NCBI GenBank assembly: GCA_038747915.1
Contig: JBCDJJ010000003.1
Span: 19,740-83,739, forward strand
Origin: JBCDAP01 sp038747915
GTDB lineage: Bacteria > Planctomycetota > Phycisphaerae > Phycisphaerales > UBA1924
Reading direction: 5' to 3'
DNA length: 64,000 nt
A program made the position numbers and the translations under genes. Below the pieces are notes generated by a model, which made no database searches, had not been told where the DNA came from, and worked only from the letters and a program-made list of their open reading frames with translations. Of the stretch, positions 42,409-50,858 are shown piece by piece; the stretch's first letter is position 1, and each line of letters begins with the position of its first letter.

Positions 42409-45099
42409 TTACGACTCAGCGCTTTGCACCGGTTCAGAATCAGTGAGAAGCGCCGGCGATGCCGCCGGCACGCCGGCTCGCCCATCACGTCGTTCGATGC
42501 CGAGTGTCCCGAGGTGATCGTGCCACGCCTGCTCGTGTACCTGCCAGAAGTGCTCGAAGCTATTGGCGATATCGAAGTGTTCCATCGAGTGCGATGCATC
42601 CGCGCCCATCTGCCGGCGGAGTTCATGGTCGCAGATCAGCGTCGTGAGCCGATCGACCCACGCCGACGAGTCGTCCGGCCGCAGCACATGGCCCGTCTCG
42701 CCGTCGCGGACGACCTCCTTCGGGCCACCGATGTCCGAAACGAGCACCGGCAGCCCAGAACTCTGGCTCTCCATCACCACCTGCCCGAGCGTGTCCGTCG
42801 TCGAGGGGAACACGAAGAGGTCGGCCGAGGCGTAGAGCGTGCTCAGCTCCTGCCCGAGCCGGAAGCCGAGGAAGTGCGCATCCTTGCCCTTGAGTTCCTG
42901 CTCCATCCGCTTGCGGTAGGGGCCATCGCCGACCACCACGAGATCCGCATCTACTCCGCGACGACGAAGCTCGGCGTGTACCTTCTTCCACACGTTCACA
43001 AGCAGCGGGATGTTCTTCTCCACGCTCACACGGCCGACGTACAGCACCTTCACCGACTCGCGCGCGATCCCACGGTGACCCTCCGCTGCGATCTTCTCCC
43101 ATACCGTCTCATCGCGGAAGCCCCGATTGAACTTGCTGGTCTCGAGACCGGGCATCAGCCGCACGATCCGCTCGCGTGGCATGCCGAGCTTCGCGAGCGC
43201 CTGCACGTAGTCGTGCGAGCGCGTGAAGATCGCCGAGAACGGGTCGTAGAAGAACTTCATGTACGCCTCGCACATCTTGGTGAAGGCGTGATCATCGAAC
43301 AGGCGGTCGACGTAGGCCGGGAAGTCGGTGTGGTACACACCCAGCACCGGCACCCGGAGCATCTTCGCCGCGACAAAGCCGCACAGCCCGACCGGGCCGG
43401 GTGTCGAGATATGGATCACATCCGGCTGATGCTTGTCGATGTGCCGGAGGATCTTCATGATCGGGGGCAGCACGATCTCCAGATGCTCGTACTTCGGCAT
43501 CTTGGTCGAGAACACCGGCTCGAGGTTGAAGATATTGCTCCACGGCGGCACCTCGAACCCGGTCGACGTGATCACCTGCAGGTCGCGACCCGTCGTGAGC
43601 GCACGGTGGGCCACGTTCTGGATGAACCGGCACACGCCGTTCACATCACCGAGGGTGTCAGTGAACAGGCTCACACGCATCGGGCGTTCGAGCACACTCA
43701 CGCCCGTGCCGGGCTCGGCAGTTTCGTGCTCGAGCTTCTCGAGCATGTTCCGCTCCTTGTTCTGATAGAAGAGGCTGAACAAGTACGGCAACTGCGCCGC
43801 GTGTACCACAAGGTAGCTCAGCAGGTGATCGACGATCTGCACCTTGTTCCGATTCCGGAGCGACCGCACCGCGCCCGAGGCCATCGCCTCGTTGATCGCC
43901 GAGCACAGGTCGTCCACGAAGGCCGCCATCTCATCGTGCTGACTGAGCGGTGCACCGGTATCCCACATCGCCGGATCGAGCCGGTCTTTCAGATTCGGGT
44001 ACTTCTCGAGCACCGGACCAAGATGTGCCTTGAGCGATGCGAGCACCGGGAGTGGCTTCTTGCGCCGGGGGTTGAGCCGCCGCTTGAGCTCGCCGGCGGC
44101 CAGCGCCACCTTGCTCGGCGGCGGGATCACCGCGCCCGCGAACCGCGCCATCTTCGCCGCGAGATAGTGCAGCCGCGGCTCCGGGAACCGAGGCTGCCGC
44201 TGGGCCACAAAGTGGGCCGTCACCGTCGCGAGCTGGTGCGCGAGCAGCGATGCGTGGCCCGCCCGCCCGCCAACCACCGCCCGCCCGCTCATCACCCGCC
44301 GAAGAAACTCGTCCGGCGAGATCACCTTGCTCTTGTGATCACCCACCACGCCGGTCCACGTCCGCCCGATGTTCAGCAGGCCGTGGTCGTCCGAGCCCGC
44401 GGTGGTCGCTTTGTGCCATGCCCGGTTCCAGAGTGGCTCGATCCTGTGCTGCTCACCCAGCTGCTGAAGCCGCGCGGGCGTGAGCGAGTCGATGTACCGC
44501 TCGACCACGCGGCGGTGCGTCGACGCGTGCGCACCGTTGAGCACCTCCCACCCCTTGAACAGCAGCGCGCACCGCTCCAGGTGCCACGCGCGGAGCTTGC
44601 CGTTCTGTACATACAGCGGGTGGGCGAACGCGTGCGCAATCTGGTGCTCCGCCAGCCACGCTGCAAAGTGATACACGTCCTCCCGGAGGCCGAGTGACTC
44701 GAGCTCATCGTGCAGATCCGGCGTGATACCCCACACCGTCACGTGCAGCTTGCACCGATCCTCGGGGAAGAAGACCGTCACTTCCTCTCCGAGGATGAAG
44801 TCCTGGAAGCCGCGCTCCACGAGTTCGATCCCGCCGGAGATCTGGTCGTGGTCGGTGATCGTCACCAGATCCATCCCCCGCGCCTTGGCCTGGTCGTAGA
44901 CCTTCTCAGGCGGGGAATAGCACTCATGCATATCGGAAAACAGGAGTCCGACCGCGCGATTCACCGGCTCGTTCGACGCGTAGGAGTGACAGTGCATGTC
45001 CATCCGCGTCAGACCGGTCGGGAAATCGCCCGGTTCGACTACGCCCAGCTCGTCAAGAGCCGCCCTCGGTCGGTTCAGATTCCAGTTTGCGTGCGGCAT
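42409..45099 (-). CDS. PHP-domain / GT4 glycosyltransferase fusion protein
   Basis: An 896-aa two-part enzyme. The N-terminal 340 residues form a PHP metallo-phosphoesterase domain: RMDMHCHSYASN, DLVTITDHDQISGGIE, AFAHPLYV and AGSDDHGLLNIGRTWTG, the four PHP metal motifs. After a linker, residues 480-880 are a GT4 glycosyltransferase of the GT-B fold: SLFTDTLGDVNGVCRFIQNV, HISTPGPVGLCGFVAA, VLYVGRVSVEKNIPLLVNVW, VVVGDGPYRKRMEQELKG and the donor-site FPSTTDTLGQVVMESQSSGL. The GT half resembles the group transferring to lipids or sugar phosphates. The fusion suggests coupled turnover of a phosphorylated intermediate; this is inference. Confidence 0.9.
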   Translation of the reverse strand: MPHANWNLNRPRAALDELGVVEPGDFPTGLTRMDMHCHSYASNEPVNRAVGLLFSDMHECYSPPEKVYDQAKARGMDLVTITDHDQISGGIELVERGFQDFILGEEVTVFFPEDRCKLHVTVWGITPDLHDELESLGLREDVYHFAAWLAEHQIAHAFAHPLYVQNGKLRAWHLERCALLFKGWEVLNGAHASTHRRVVERYIDSLTPARLQQLGEQHRIEPLWNRAWHKATTAGSDDHGLLNIGRTWTGVVGDHKSKVISPDEFLRRVMSGRAVVGGRAGHASLLAHQLATVTAHFVAQRQPRFPEPRLHYLAAKMARFAGAVIPPPSKVALAAGELKRRLNPRRKKPLPVLASLKAHLGPVLEKYPNLKDRLDPAMWDTGAPLSQHDEMAAFVDDLCSAINEAMASGAVRSLRNRNKVQIVDHLLSYLVVHAAQLPYLFSLFYQNKERNMLEKLEHETAEPGTGVSVLERPMRVSLFTDTLGDVNGVCRFIQNVAHRALTTGRDLQVITSTGFEVPPWSNIFNLEPVFSTKMPKYEHLEIVLPPIMKILRHIDKHQPDVIHISTPGPVGLCGFVAAKMLRVPVLGVYHTDFPAYVDRLFDDHAFTKMCEAYMKFFYDPFSAIFTRSHDYVQALAKLGMPRERIVRLMPGLETSKFNRGFRDETVWEKIAAEGHRGIARESVKVLYVGRVSVEKNIPLLVNVWKKVHAELRRRGVDADLVVVGDGPYRKRMEQELKGKDAHFLGFRLGQELSTLYASADLFVFPSTTDTLGQVVMESQSSGLPVLVSDIGGPKEVVRDGETGHVLRPDDSSAWVDRLTTLICDHELRRQMGADASHSMEHFDIANSFEHFWQVHEQAWHDHLGTLGIERRDGRAGVPAASPALLTDSEPVQSAES

Positions 45100-45227
45100 A
45101 TCACTCTCGGGAATAGGCAGCGACGAGGAAGTGTTGGTAGACCGATCGGTTTAGTTGGGATCGGCCCGGTGTTCGGCGTCCGGTCCACTGTATTCTCAAA
45201 CCCCGGATCCTTGCCAAGGAGACTCCC

Positions 45228-45764
45228 ATGCCACGTCTGCCCGTTGTCGACCCCGCCACCGCCACCGGCCCCGTCAAAGAGATCTTCGACGGCCCGCTCA
45301 AGGGCATGCACATCAACTTGTTCAAGGGCATGGCCAACAGCCCGACCGGCCTCAAGGCCTATCTCGGTCTCGCCGAGGCGCTCGCGGCCGGTTCGCTGAG
45401 TGACAAGGAAAAAGAAACCATCGCCCTCGTCATTGGTGAGGCCAACAGCTGCGATTATTGCGTTGCGGCCCACACCATGCTGGGCAAGAAGGCCGGTCTC
45501 ACCGAAGACCAGACCGTCGCCGCCCGCAAGGGTGAACTGAGCGACGATGCGAAACTGGCAGAACTCGTGAACTTCACACGGGCCATCGTCGAGAAAAAAG
45601 GCTTCGTCGACGAGGCAGATGTCGACGCTTTCAAGTCGGTTGGGTACTCCGATGCGAACATCGTCGAGGTCGTCGTGACGTTCACGCTGAATACCTACAC
45701 CAATTACTTCAACCACCTCAACGCGACCGAGGTTGATTTCCCGGCCGTCCCCGCCCTCGCGTAA
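45228..45764 (+). CDS. Carboxymuconolactone decarboxylase / AhpD-like peroxidase family protein
   Basis: A 178-aa protein of the AhpD/CMD fold. The redox-type motif is EANSCDYCVAAHTMLGKKAG (CxxC followed by AxH). Other family features are MHINLFKGMANSPTGLKAYL at the start and VEVVVTFTLNTYTNYFNHLN near the end. It probably reduces peroxides or acts on a small substrate in the cytoplasm. AAGGAG lies 6 bases before ATG 45228. It precedes coaD, from which a strong stem-loop (45794-45817) separates it. Confidence 0.88.
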   Translation: MPRLPVVDPATATGPVKEIFDGPLKGMHINLFKGMANSPTGLKAYLGLAEALAAGSLSDKEKETIALVIGEANSCDYCVAAHTMLGKKAGLTEDQTVAARKGELSDDAKLAELVNFTRAIVEKKGFVDEADVDAFKSVGYSDANIVEVVVTFTLNTYTNYFNHLNATEVDFPAVPALA

Positions 45765-45793
45765 ATCGTCAGATCTTCACGCACACCGTCTGA

Positions 45794-45817
45794 GCCCGGA
45801 GGCCCACGCCTCCGGGC
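45794..45817. other. Strong GC stem-loop between the CMD gene and coaD
   Basis: GCCCGGAGGC and GCCTCCGGGC form a perfect 10-bp stem with loop CCAC, 30 bases after the upstream stop. There is no U-tract, so it is not a textbook terminator; it may protect an mRNA end or assist Rho-dependent ending. Confidence 0.5.
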
Positions 45818-45851
45818 GGTGCTGCGCGCACACCCGGGTACAGTGCATCGT

Positions 45852-46415
45852 ATGACGACGCGCACCGCGCACATCGCCTGCTACTCCGGGTCGTTCGATC
45901 CGCCCACGCTGGGCCACCTCGATGTGATCCGCCGCGGACGCCGCATTTTCGACGAGATCGTCGTCGCGATCGGGCAGAACCCCGCGAAGTCCACGCTGTT
46001 CTCAGCCGACGAGCGGCAGGCCCTGATGCAGACGCTCGTCTCCGAGATCGAGGCCGAGGAGCCCGGTGAGGGTCTCACACGTGTCGAGCGGTTCGACGGG
46101 CTGACCGTCGAGTTTGCGCGCGCCCAGGGTGCCTCGGTCCTGCTCCGCGGCGTCCGAAACCTCTCCGATCTCACCAACGAGCTGCAGATGGCGACCACCA
46201 ACGAGCGCGTCGGCGGGATGGAAACGGTGTTCGTGGGTGCGGGTGGTGACTTCGCCTATATCTCGTCCACGCTCATCCGCCAGATCACCGCCATGGCGGA
46301 CGATCTCGCCAAGCTCGAGGCGTTGTGCCCGCCACTCGTTATCGAGGCCCTGCGTGCCAAGAAAGCTGCGAATCACGAGCTCCTCCGCGATCTGCTGGAT
46401 GGTGCGAGCGGGTGA
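45852..46415 (+). CDS. coaD: Phosphopantetheine adenylyltransferase
   Basis: A 187-aa CoA-biosynthesis enzyme joining 4'-phosphopantetheine and ATP to dephospho-CoA. YSGSFDPPTLGHLDVIRRGR carries the nucleotidyltransferase HxGH-like T-x-G-H motif. Family features continue with VVAIGQNPAKSTLFSADERQ, EFARAQGASVLLRGVRNLSD and ISSTLIRQITAMADD (the ISSTxIR motif). ATG 45852 gives the standard length; the upstream frame to 45819 is ignored. It is followed by a degenerate MBL-fold gene after 27 bases. Confidence 0.95.
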   Translation: MTTRTAHIACYSGSFDPPTLGHLDVIRRGRRIFDEIVVAIGQNPAKSTLFSADERQALMQTLVSEIEAEEPGEGLTRVERFDGLTVEFARAQGASVLLRGVRNLSDLTNELQMATTNERVGGMETVFVGAGGDFAYISSTLIRQITAMADDLAKLEALCPPLVIEALRAKKAANHELLRDLLDGASG

Positions 46416-46442
46416 ATACACCGCCGGTATAGGCTCGCGTCC

Positions 46443-47126
46443 ATGCTCGACGTCCGCGTGATCAGCATCGGCGCTCTGGACGCCCACCCCGAGTGGGGCG
46501 AGGGCAATCCAGTGCGCACCGCGCACGCCACCACCACGCTCGTGCGCTCGGGTGATCGCATCATCCTGGTTGATCCGGCCCTCCCGCCGCAGATCCTGGC
46601 AGCGAGGCTCGGTGAACGGGCCGGCCTCGAAGCCGGCGCGGTCACCGACGTGTTCCTCACCTGTTTCCGCCCTGATGTCCGCCGCGGACTGGAAGCCTTC
46701 GACGGCGCCAACTGGCTGGTGAGCGAGGCCGAGCGGGAATCGGTCGGCGTGTCCATGGTCCAGGCCTATCAGCGGGCCGAGGAGGCAGCCGACACCGAGC
46801 TCGCCGATCAGCTCAAACGGGATATCGGGCTTCTCCACCGATGCACCGCCGCGCCCGATCGCCTCGCCGACCACATCGACCTCTTCCCGCTGCCCGGTGT
46901 CACGCCGGGTCTGTGCGGCCTGCTCATCGCTGAGCGCCGACGGACGGTGCTGGTGACCGGCGATGCGGTGGCCACTCTCGAACATCTCGAGGCGGGGCGC
47001 GTGGTCCGGTGGGCCGCAGATGTCGAGCGGGCCCGAGAATCGTTCGCGGAGGCGGTGGAGATCGCCGATGTGCTGGTGCCCGGTCGCGACAACGTGCTGA
47101 TCAACCCGACCCGTGGTGCGTTCTGA
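46443..47126 (+). CDS. Metallo-beta-lactamase-fold protein lacking the HxHxDH metal motif
   Basis: A 227-aa protein with the MBL architecture: SGDRIILVDPALPPQILAAR, then VTDVFLTCFRPDVRRGLEAF, VSEAERES, FPLPGVTPGLCGLLIAERRR and TVLVTGDAVATLEHLEAGRV. The canonical T-H-x-H-x-D-H-x-x-G motif here reads T-C-F-R-P-D-V-R-R-G, so three histidines are gone. The later histidine in PGHTPG-type sequence is also replaced (PGVTPG). The fold is retained but metal-dependent hydrolysis looks impossible, suggesting a non-catalytic or repurposed member. It is probably co-transcribed with coaD. Confidence 0.78.
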   Translation: MLDVRVISIGALDAHPEWGEGNPVRTAHATTTLVRSGDRIILVDPALPPQILAARLGERAGLEAGAVTDVFLTCFRPDVRRGLEAFDGANWLVSEAERESVGVSMVQAYQRAEEAADTELADQLKRDIGLLHRCTAAPDRLADHIDLFPLPGVTPGLCGLLIAERRRTVLVTGDAVATLEHLEAGRVVRWAADVERARESFAEAVEIADVLVPGRDNVLINPTRGAF

Positions 47127-47147
47127 TACGAAAGGCGCGGAGGAGCC

Positions 47148-49106
47148 ATGTCCCAGGTTCGAACCGATCACCGTGGCACTTGGTGTTCTGCGGCCATGCT
47201 CGTGGCTCTTGCGGTCCTCGCACTGCCGGGCACACAGCTCGCCGGTGCGCACCAGCCACAAGGCCCGCCGATCTCGACCGACGGTGCGAAGGTCCAGGCC
47301 GAGTTCGAAGCCGGACTCCGGCTCGGCGCACGCGCCGCGAGCGTGCGCGCGCGGCTGGCCGTCGCGCCGATGGTCGTGATCGTGTCGGATCCGCGGACCT
47401 ACCTCGCGGTGCTCGAGCAGTGGTCGATCGAGCGACGGTTCCCCGTGCTGATCGACGATGGGACGATGGGCGCACGCGACGACATCGCCCGCTTCGTGCG
47501 CGCTTTCGAGCCCGAACGGGTTGTCCTGCATCCACCTGCTGGGATCGTCGATCGTCCGCTTCCCGATGCGGCCGAGCGGGTGATCCGCTCGGCCTGGAAC
47601 GGTGATGACGATACGACCACCCGCGAAGCGTGGAACACCGTCGGCCTCACACCCATGGGCATCGTGGTGGCGAGCGATGACGATCCCGCATGGACCGCAG
47701 CGATCGCCCTCGCCGCTGGACGCGGTCAGCCGATTGCCTGGGTTGGCGCCATCGGGACGTCACTCAACGGCTCGCTCCGCGAGGCGTCCATCGATCAACT
47801 CCGCACCGCCGCAACGCGCGCAGCGGACGCGCACGAACTCGCGTGGCAAGGCCTCGGCGACGATGTTGATGCCGTCACCCTGTGCCTCACGCTCCCCTCG
47901 GGCACGGGCGGCGGGCCGCTCGCCCTCACCGATGTGCTGCCACGGCACGAATCGGGCGATCGATGGGCGTTCGCGGGGCTCATCGCCGGTTCCGAGGCCG
48001 AGGCGGCTTATGACGCGATGTGCGCGCTCTTCCTGCGCGCCGAGCGCGCCTGGATGTTCGATGGGTACCCGGCTTCCTTTGCGGCGCCGTATCAGCTCGG
48101 CGGTGTCGAGTCGGTGTTCGATCAACTCAAGATCGACGCCCAGGTCTTCCCATCCTCTTCGGCCGACCGGTGGCGCGCGCTCACGCGGCGTGGTGTTGAT
48201 GCCGGGCTGATCCACGTGAACACCAGGGGGCAGTCCACCTGGTTCGACCTCGAGCCCGGCCGGCTGACATCCGATGAGCTACCGATGCTGCGTCGGCCCG
48301 CTGCGGTGCATTTCATCCACTCGTTCTCCGCGCGATCGATGGGCGATCGCCGCACGCTCGGTCGGCGATGGCTCGACGCGGGCGCGTTCTCGTACACGGG
48401 TTCGGTGCACGAGCCGCTGCTGTCGGCCTTCGTGCCGGCCGAGGTGCTGGTCCGGCGACTCGGCGGAGGCATGCCGATCGGCGCCGCCATGCGGATCGAC
48501 GGCGCGGGTGCCTGGAAGATCAACCTGTTTGGTGACCCGCTCTGGATGTTGGTCGGCCCGCACCCGGGGCGCGCGGAAGTCGATGCCAGGCTGGATGGGG
48601 TGCCGAGCGCCGATGCGGTGTTCGCCGATGCCCTTCGAGGCCAGGACTTCGCGCGTGCTGCACGCCTGCTCGTCATGCTTGGCCGCGACGATGATGTCAC
48701 GCAGCTCGTGACCGCGATCGATGTTGATGAGAACACCGTGGTTTCGCCCGAGCTGGCCGTAGAGGCATTCGGCGCCGCGGTGCGCACGGGCCGGGGAGAG
48801 CTCGCGGCATCGCTCTTCGAGCGCATGCCCCCAGACTCCCAGCGTGAACCGGGCGTCGCCGCGATGCTGTGGACCGCGCTCGCGGATGAGTTCCGACCCG
48901 GCGGCGATGCGACCATGCTCGCGCTCATGAGCGCCCACGTGCCCGATGCCGACCTCCCGATGAATGCCAAGCGACTCGAGCCGCACCTCCGGCGGGCGCT
49001 CGGCGGCGCGGCGGTCCGCGCGATGTACGAGCGACTGATCGAGCAGACGGAGTCGGAGGGCCTCCGGGCTCGTCTCCGCCGCGCCGCGGGGATCAACGAG
49101 CCGTGA
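47148..49106 (+). CDS. Exported protein with C25-peptidase-like (caspase-fold) features
   Basis: A 652-aa exported protein. The N-terminus carries a signal peptide (TWCSAAMLVALAVLALPGTQ, then LAGAH). Residues about 380-470 contain VHFIHSFSARSMGDRRTLGR, FSYTGSVHEPLLSAFVPAEV and AWKINLFGDPLWMLVGPHPG. This resembles the C-terminal half of gingipain-type (C25) or TIGR03790-like domains, where YxGSVxEPxLxAF and LGDPLW recur. A catalytic Cys/His pair cannot be pinned down, so activity is doubtful. The last 150 residues look like helical repeats (VTAIDVDENTVVSPELAVEA). The start overlaps GGAGGAG. Its stop overlaps the next gene's GTG (GTGA). Confidence 0.6.
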   Translation: MSQVRTDHRGTWCSAAMLVALAVLALPGTQLAGAHQPQGPPISTDGAKVQAEFEAGLRLGARAASVRARLAVAPMVVIVSDPRTYLAVLEQWSIERRFPVLIDDGTMGARDDIARFVRAFEPERVVLHPPAGIVDRPLPDAAERVIRSAWNGDDDTTTREAWNTVGLTPMGIVVASDDDPAWTAAIALAAGRGQPIAWVGAIGTSLNGSLREASIDQLRTAATRAADAHELAWQGLGDDVDAVTLCLTLPSGTGGGPLALTDVLPRHESGDRWAFAGLIAGSEAEAAYDAMCALFLRAERAWMFDGYPASFAAPYQLGGVESVFDQLKIDAQVFPSSSADRWRALTRRGVDAGLIHVNTRGQSTWFDLEPGRLTSDELPMLRRPAAVHFIHSFSARSMGDRRTLGRRWLDAGAFSYTGSVHEPLLSAFVPAEVLVRRLGGGMPIGAAMRIDGAGAWKINLFGDPLWMLVGPHPGRAEVDARLDGVPSADAVFADALRGQDFARAARLLVMLGRDDDVTQLVTAIDVDENTVVSPELAVEAFGAAVRTGRGELAASLFERMPPDSQREPGVAAMLWTALADEFRPGGDATMLALMSAHVPDADLPMNAKRLEPHLRRALGGAAVRAMYERLIEQTESEGLRARLRRAAGINEP

Positions 49107-49696
49107 CCGAGGTGGTGTCCCACCGGCTCGATGCCTTGGTCGGTGCATGGCGGGTCGAGCGACGCACCCCCCAGGGCATCATCGCGTGCGGAGCCGCACA
49201 GGTTGTCGTGTCGCCGACCGATCCGAGCACACTCGACTACACGGAGTCAGGTCAGCGTACGGACAGCACTTCCACGCTCGGGTACACACGTCGATACCAC
49301 ATCACCCCGGCTGATTCGGTCAGCGCTGCGTGCCCCCCGAGGTGCCGTGGTCTGGAGGATGCCGAAGGCATCCGAAGGCCACGCGAGAGCGGGGGCACTC
49401 AAGACGTATCGCGGCCCTCGCTTCGCTTAGACCACAGCACCTGTGCAAGGTCCGATTCCAGATTGTGGTGGCACGGAGTCCGCATCGATCTGGCCGATGC
49501 CCCGTACTCATTCACGGTGGTCTTACGGCAAAGATTGATGACACATGGCATCGTCTGGGCGGGCGACGCCTGCTGCAGCAACGATCGCTACCGCTGGATC
49601 GCAGCAATGAACTCAGATCGCCAGATCAGGGTGCGGTGCCGCGTCCGCGGGCCACAGAAAAATGATCGACTCATGATCGCACTGAGTCGACGCTGA
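49103..49696 (+). CDS. DUF6314-like protein carrying a 99-bp in-frame repeat insertion
   Basis: A 197-aa protein starting with GTG 49103, overlapping the previous stop. The first 75 residues (VSHRLDALVGAWRVERRTPQ, then STLDYTESGQRTDS and YTRRYHI) and the last 75 (CCSNDRYRWIAAMNSDRQIR, VRCRVRGPQKNDRLMIALSR) fit the DUF6314 pattern: L-G-W-R at the start, C-x-D-x-Y and W-V-GP-K at the end. The middle is replaced by 33 residues (RCRGLEDAEGIRRPRESGGT onward) encoded by the repeat at 49342-49440. That repeat is exactly 33 codons and leaves the frame open. Whether the protein still folds is unknown; it may be tolerated in a loop or the gene may be inactive. Confidence 0.6.
   Translation: MTEVVSHRLDALVGAWRVERRTPQGIIACGAAQVVVSPTDPSTLDYTESGQRTDSTSTLGYTRRYHITPADSVSAACPPRCRGLEDAEGIRRPRESGGTQDVSRPSLRLDHSTCARSDSRLWWHGVRIDLADAPYSFTVVLRQRLMTHGIVWAGDACCSNDRYRWIAAMNSDRQIRVRCRVRGPQKNDRLMIALSRR
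49342..49440. repeat. 99-bp palindromic repeat element inserted in a coding region
   Basis: The ends GTGCCGTGGTCT (49342-49353) and AGACCACAGCAC (49429-49440) are inverted repeats with one mismatch. Near the left end lies a hairpin GATGCC-GAA-GGCATC. A related copy of about 101 bp is at 56972-57072. The length is a multiple of three and the reading frame of the host gene stays open. Non-autonomous; no transposase is inside. It could be a REP/MITE-like or RPE-like element. Confidence 0.7.
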
Positions 49697-49760
49697 ATGC
49701 TCCGTCGAGCGTGCCCGCCCGACGGAGCGGTTGATGTGCCGGCCGATCAAGGAAAGTGCG

Positions 49761-50678
49761 TCAGGGAAGAATGACCGAGTCGATCACGTGCACCACGCCG
49801 TTGGCGGCCTCGATGTCGGTGCTCAGGATGGACGCACCGCCGATGGTTGCCCCGGCGTTCGAGACGGAGACCGGCGCAGAGAAGCCCGAGGCGGTGGTCA
49901 CGGTTCTGAGATGCACGACCTGGTCCGCGTATACGCGACCGGGCACCACGTGCGCCTTGAGAATGCTCTCGAGCGTCTGACGGTTCTGCGGCTTGAGCAG
50001 ATCCTCCACGGTACCAGCGGGCAGCTTCGCGAACGCAGCATCGGTCGGCGCGAACACGGTGTACGGCTCGTCGCCGGTGAGCACCGGGGCAAGGCCCGCT
50101 GCGCCGGCCGCTGCGAGCAGCGTCGAGAACTGCCCCGCGTCGGTCGCGACCTCGACGATGTTCCGCTGCTCGGGCAGCAGCACCGTATCGATCACGTGGA
50201 CCACGCCGTTCGAGGCCTCGATATCCACCGCGGTCACGCGCGCATTGTCGATCGCGACACCGGCCGAGCCGCCAGCGGCGATGTCGACCCGCTGGCCGTT
50301 CACCGTCGTCGCGTTCGAGAGCTCAACCACCTGCTTCGCCTTCACCGTCTGCGGCACCACGTGGTAGGTCAGGATCGCCTTGAGCTGATCGTGGTTCTCC
50401 GGCCTCAGCAGGTTCTCCACGGTGCCCGCGGGGAGCTTGGCGAACGCAGCATTGGTCGGCGCGAAGACGGTGAACGATCCCTCACCGTCGAGCACGGAGT
50501 CCAGACCCGCGGTCTGCAGCGCGGTCACGAGCGTGGAGAAGTTCGGATCGCCCGCTGCGATCGAGGTGATCGAGGGGATCGAATGCGCGGAAGACGATGA
50601 CGATGTGCCGCACCCGTGAGCGAGCGCGAAGGGGGCGCTCGCTGAGAGCGCAGCAACAACAACGAGGGACTTCAACAT
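49761..50678 (-). CDS. Secreted protein with two fasciclin (FAS1) domains
   Basis: A 305-aa exported adhesion-type protein. The signal peptide LKSLVVVAALSASAPFALAH starts at ATG 50678 with AAGGAG close upstream. Two FAS1 domains follow (about 40-165 and 170-305). Each has the H1 box TVFAPTNAAFAKLPAGTVEN or TVFAPTDAAFAKLPAGTVED and the H2-type end ASNGVVHVIDTVLLPE or AANGVVHVIDSVILP, with LKAILTYHVVP and LESILKAHVVPG between. Fasciclin proteins mediate cell or matrix contact. It is the next gene after the DUF6314-like gene but on the opposite strand. Confidence 0.94.
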   Translation of the reverse strand: MLKSLVVVAALSASAPFALAHGCGTSSSSSAHSIPSITSIAAGDPNFSTLVTALQTAGLDSVLDGEGSFTVFAPTNAAFAKLPAGTVENLLRPENHDQLKAILTYHVVPQTVKAKQVVELSNATTVNGQRVDIAAGGSAGVAIDNARVTAVDIEASNGVVHVIDTVLLPEQRNIVEVATDAGQFSTLLAAAGAAGLAPVLTGDEPYTVFAPTDAAFAKLPAGTVEDLLKPQNRQTLESILKAHVVPGRVYADQVVHLRTVTTASGFSAPVSVSNAGATIGGASILSTDIEAANGVVHVIDSVILP

Positions 50679-50858
50679 GACAACTCCTTAGCAGTGTGAA
50701 CAGCACCCGGCGGCTCGGGCGAAGAGTGCCGCCGGCCGCGCACACCGGAGTTCGGCGCGCACGACCGCGCGGATGCTCAGCCCCGCAAACTGCTTGTCGG
50801 TCCGGCACGTCGCGTGCGGAGGAACACGCGAGCGGTGCTTCTGATCTCCCTGTAACCG

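Noticed and set aside
42289..44697. Plus-strand open frame of 802 codons
   Set aside because: Arg/His-rich shadow antisense to the PHP-glycosyltransferase gene.
45794..45817. Rho-independent terminator
   Set aside because: The stem is perfect but there is no U-tract on either side.
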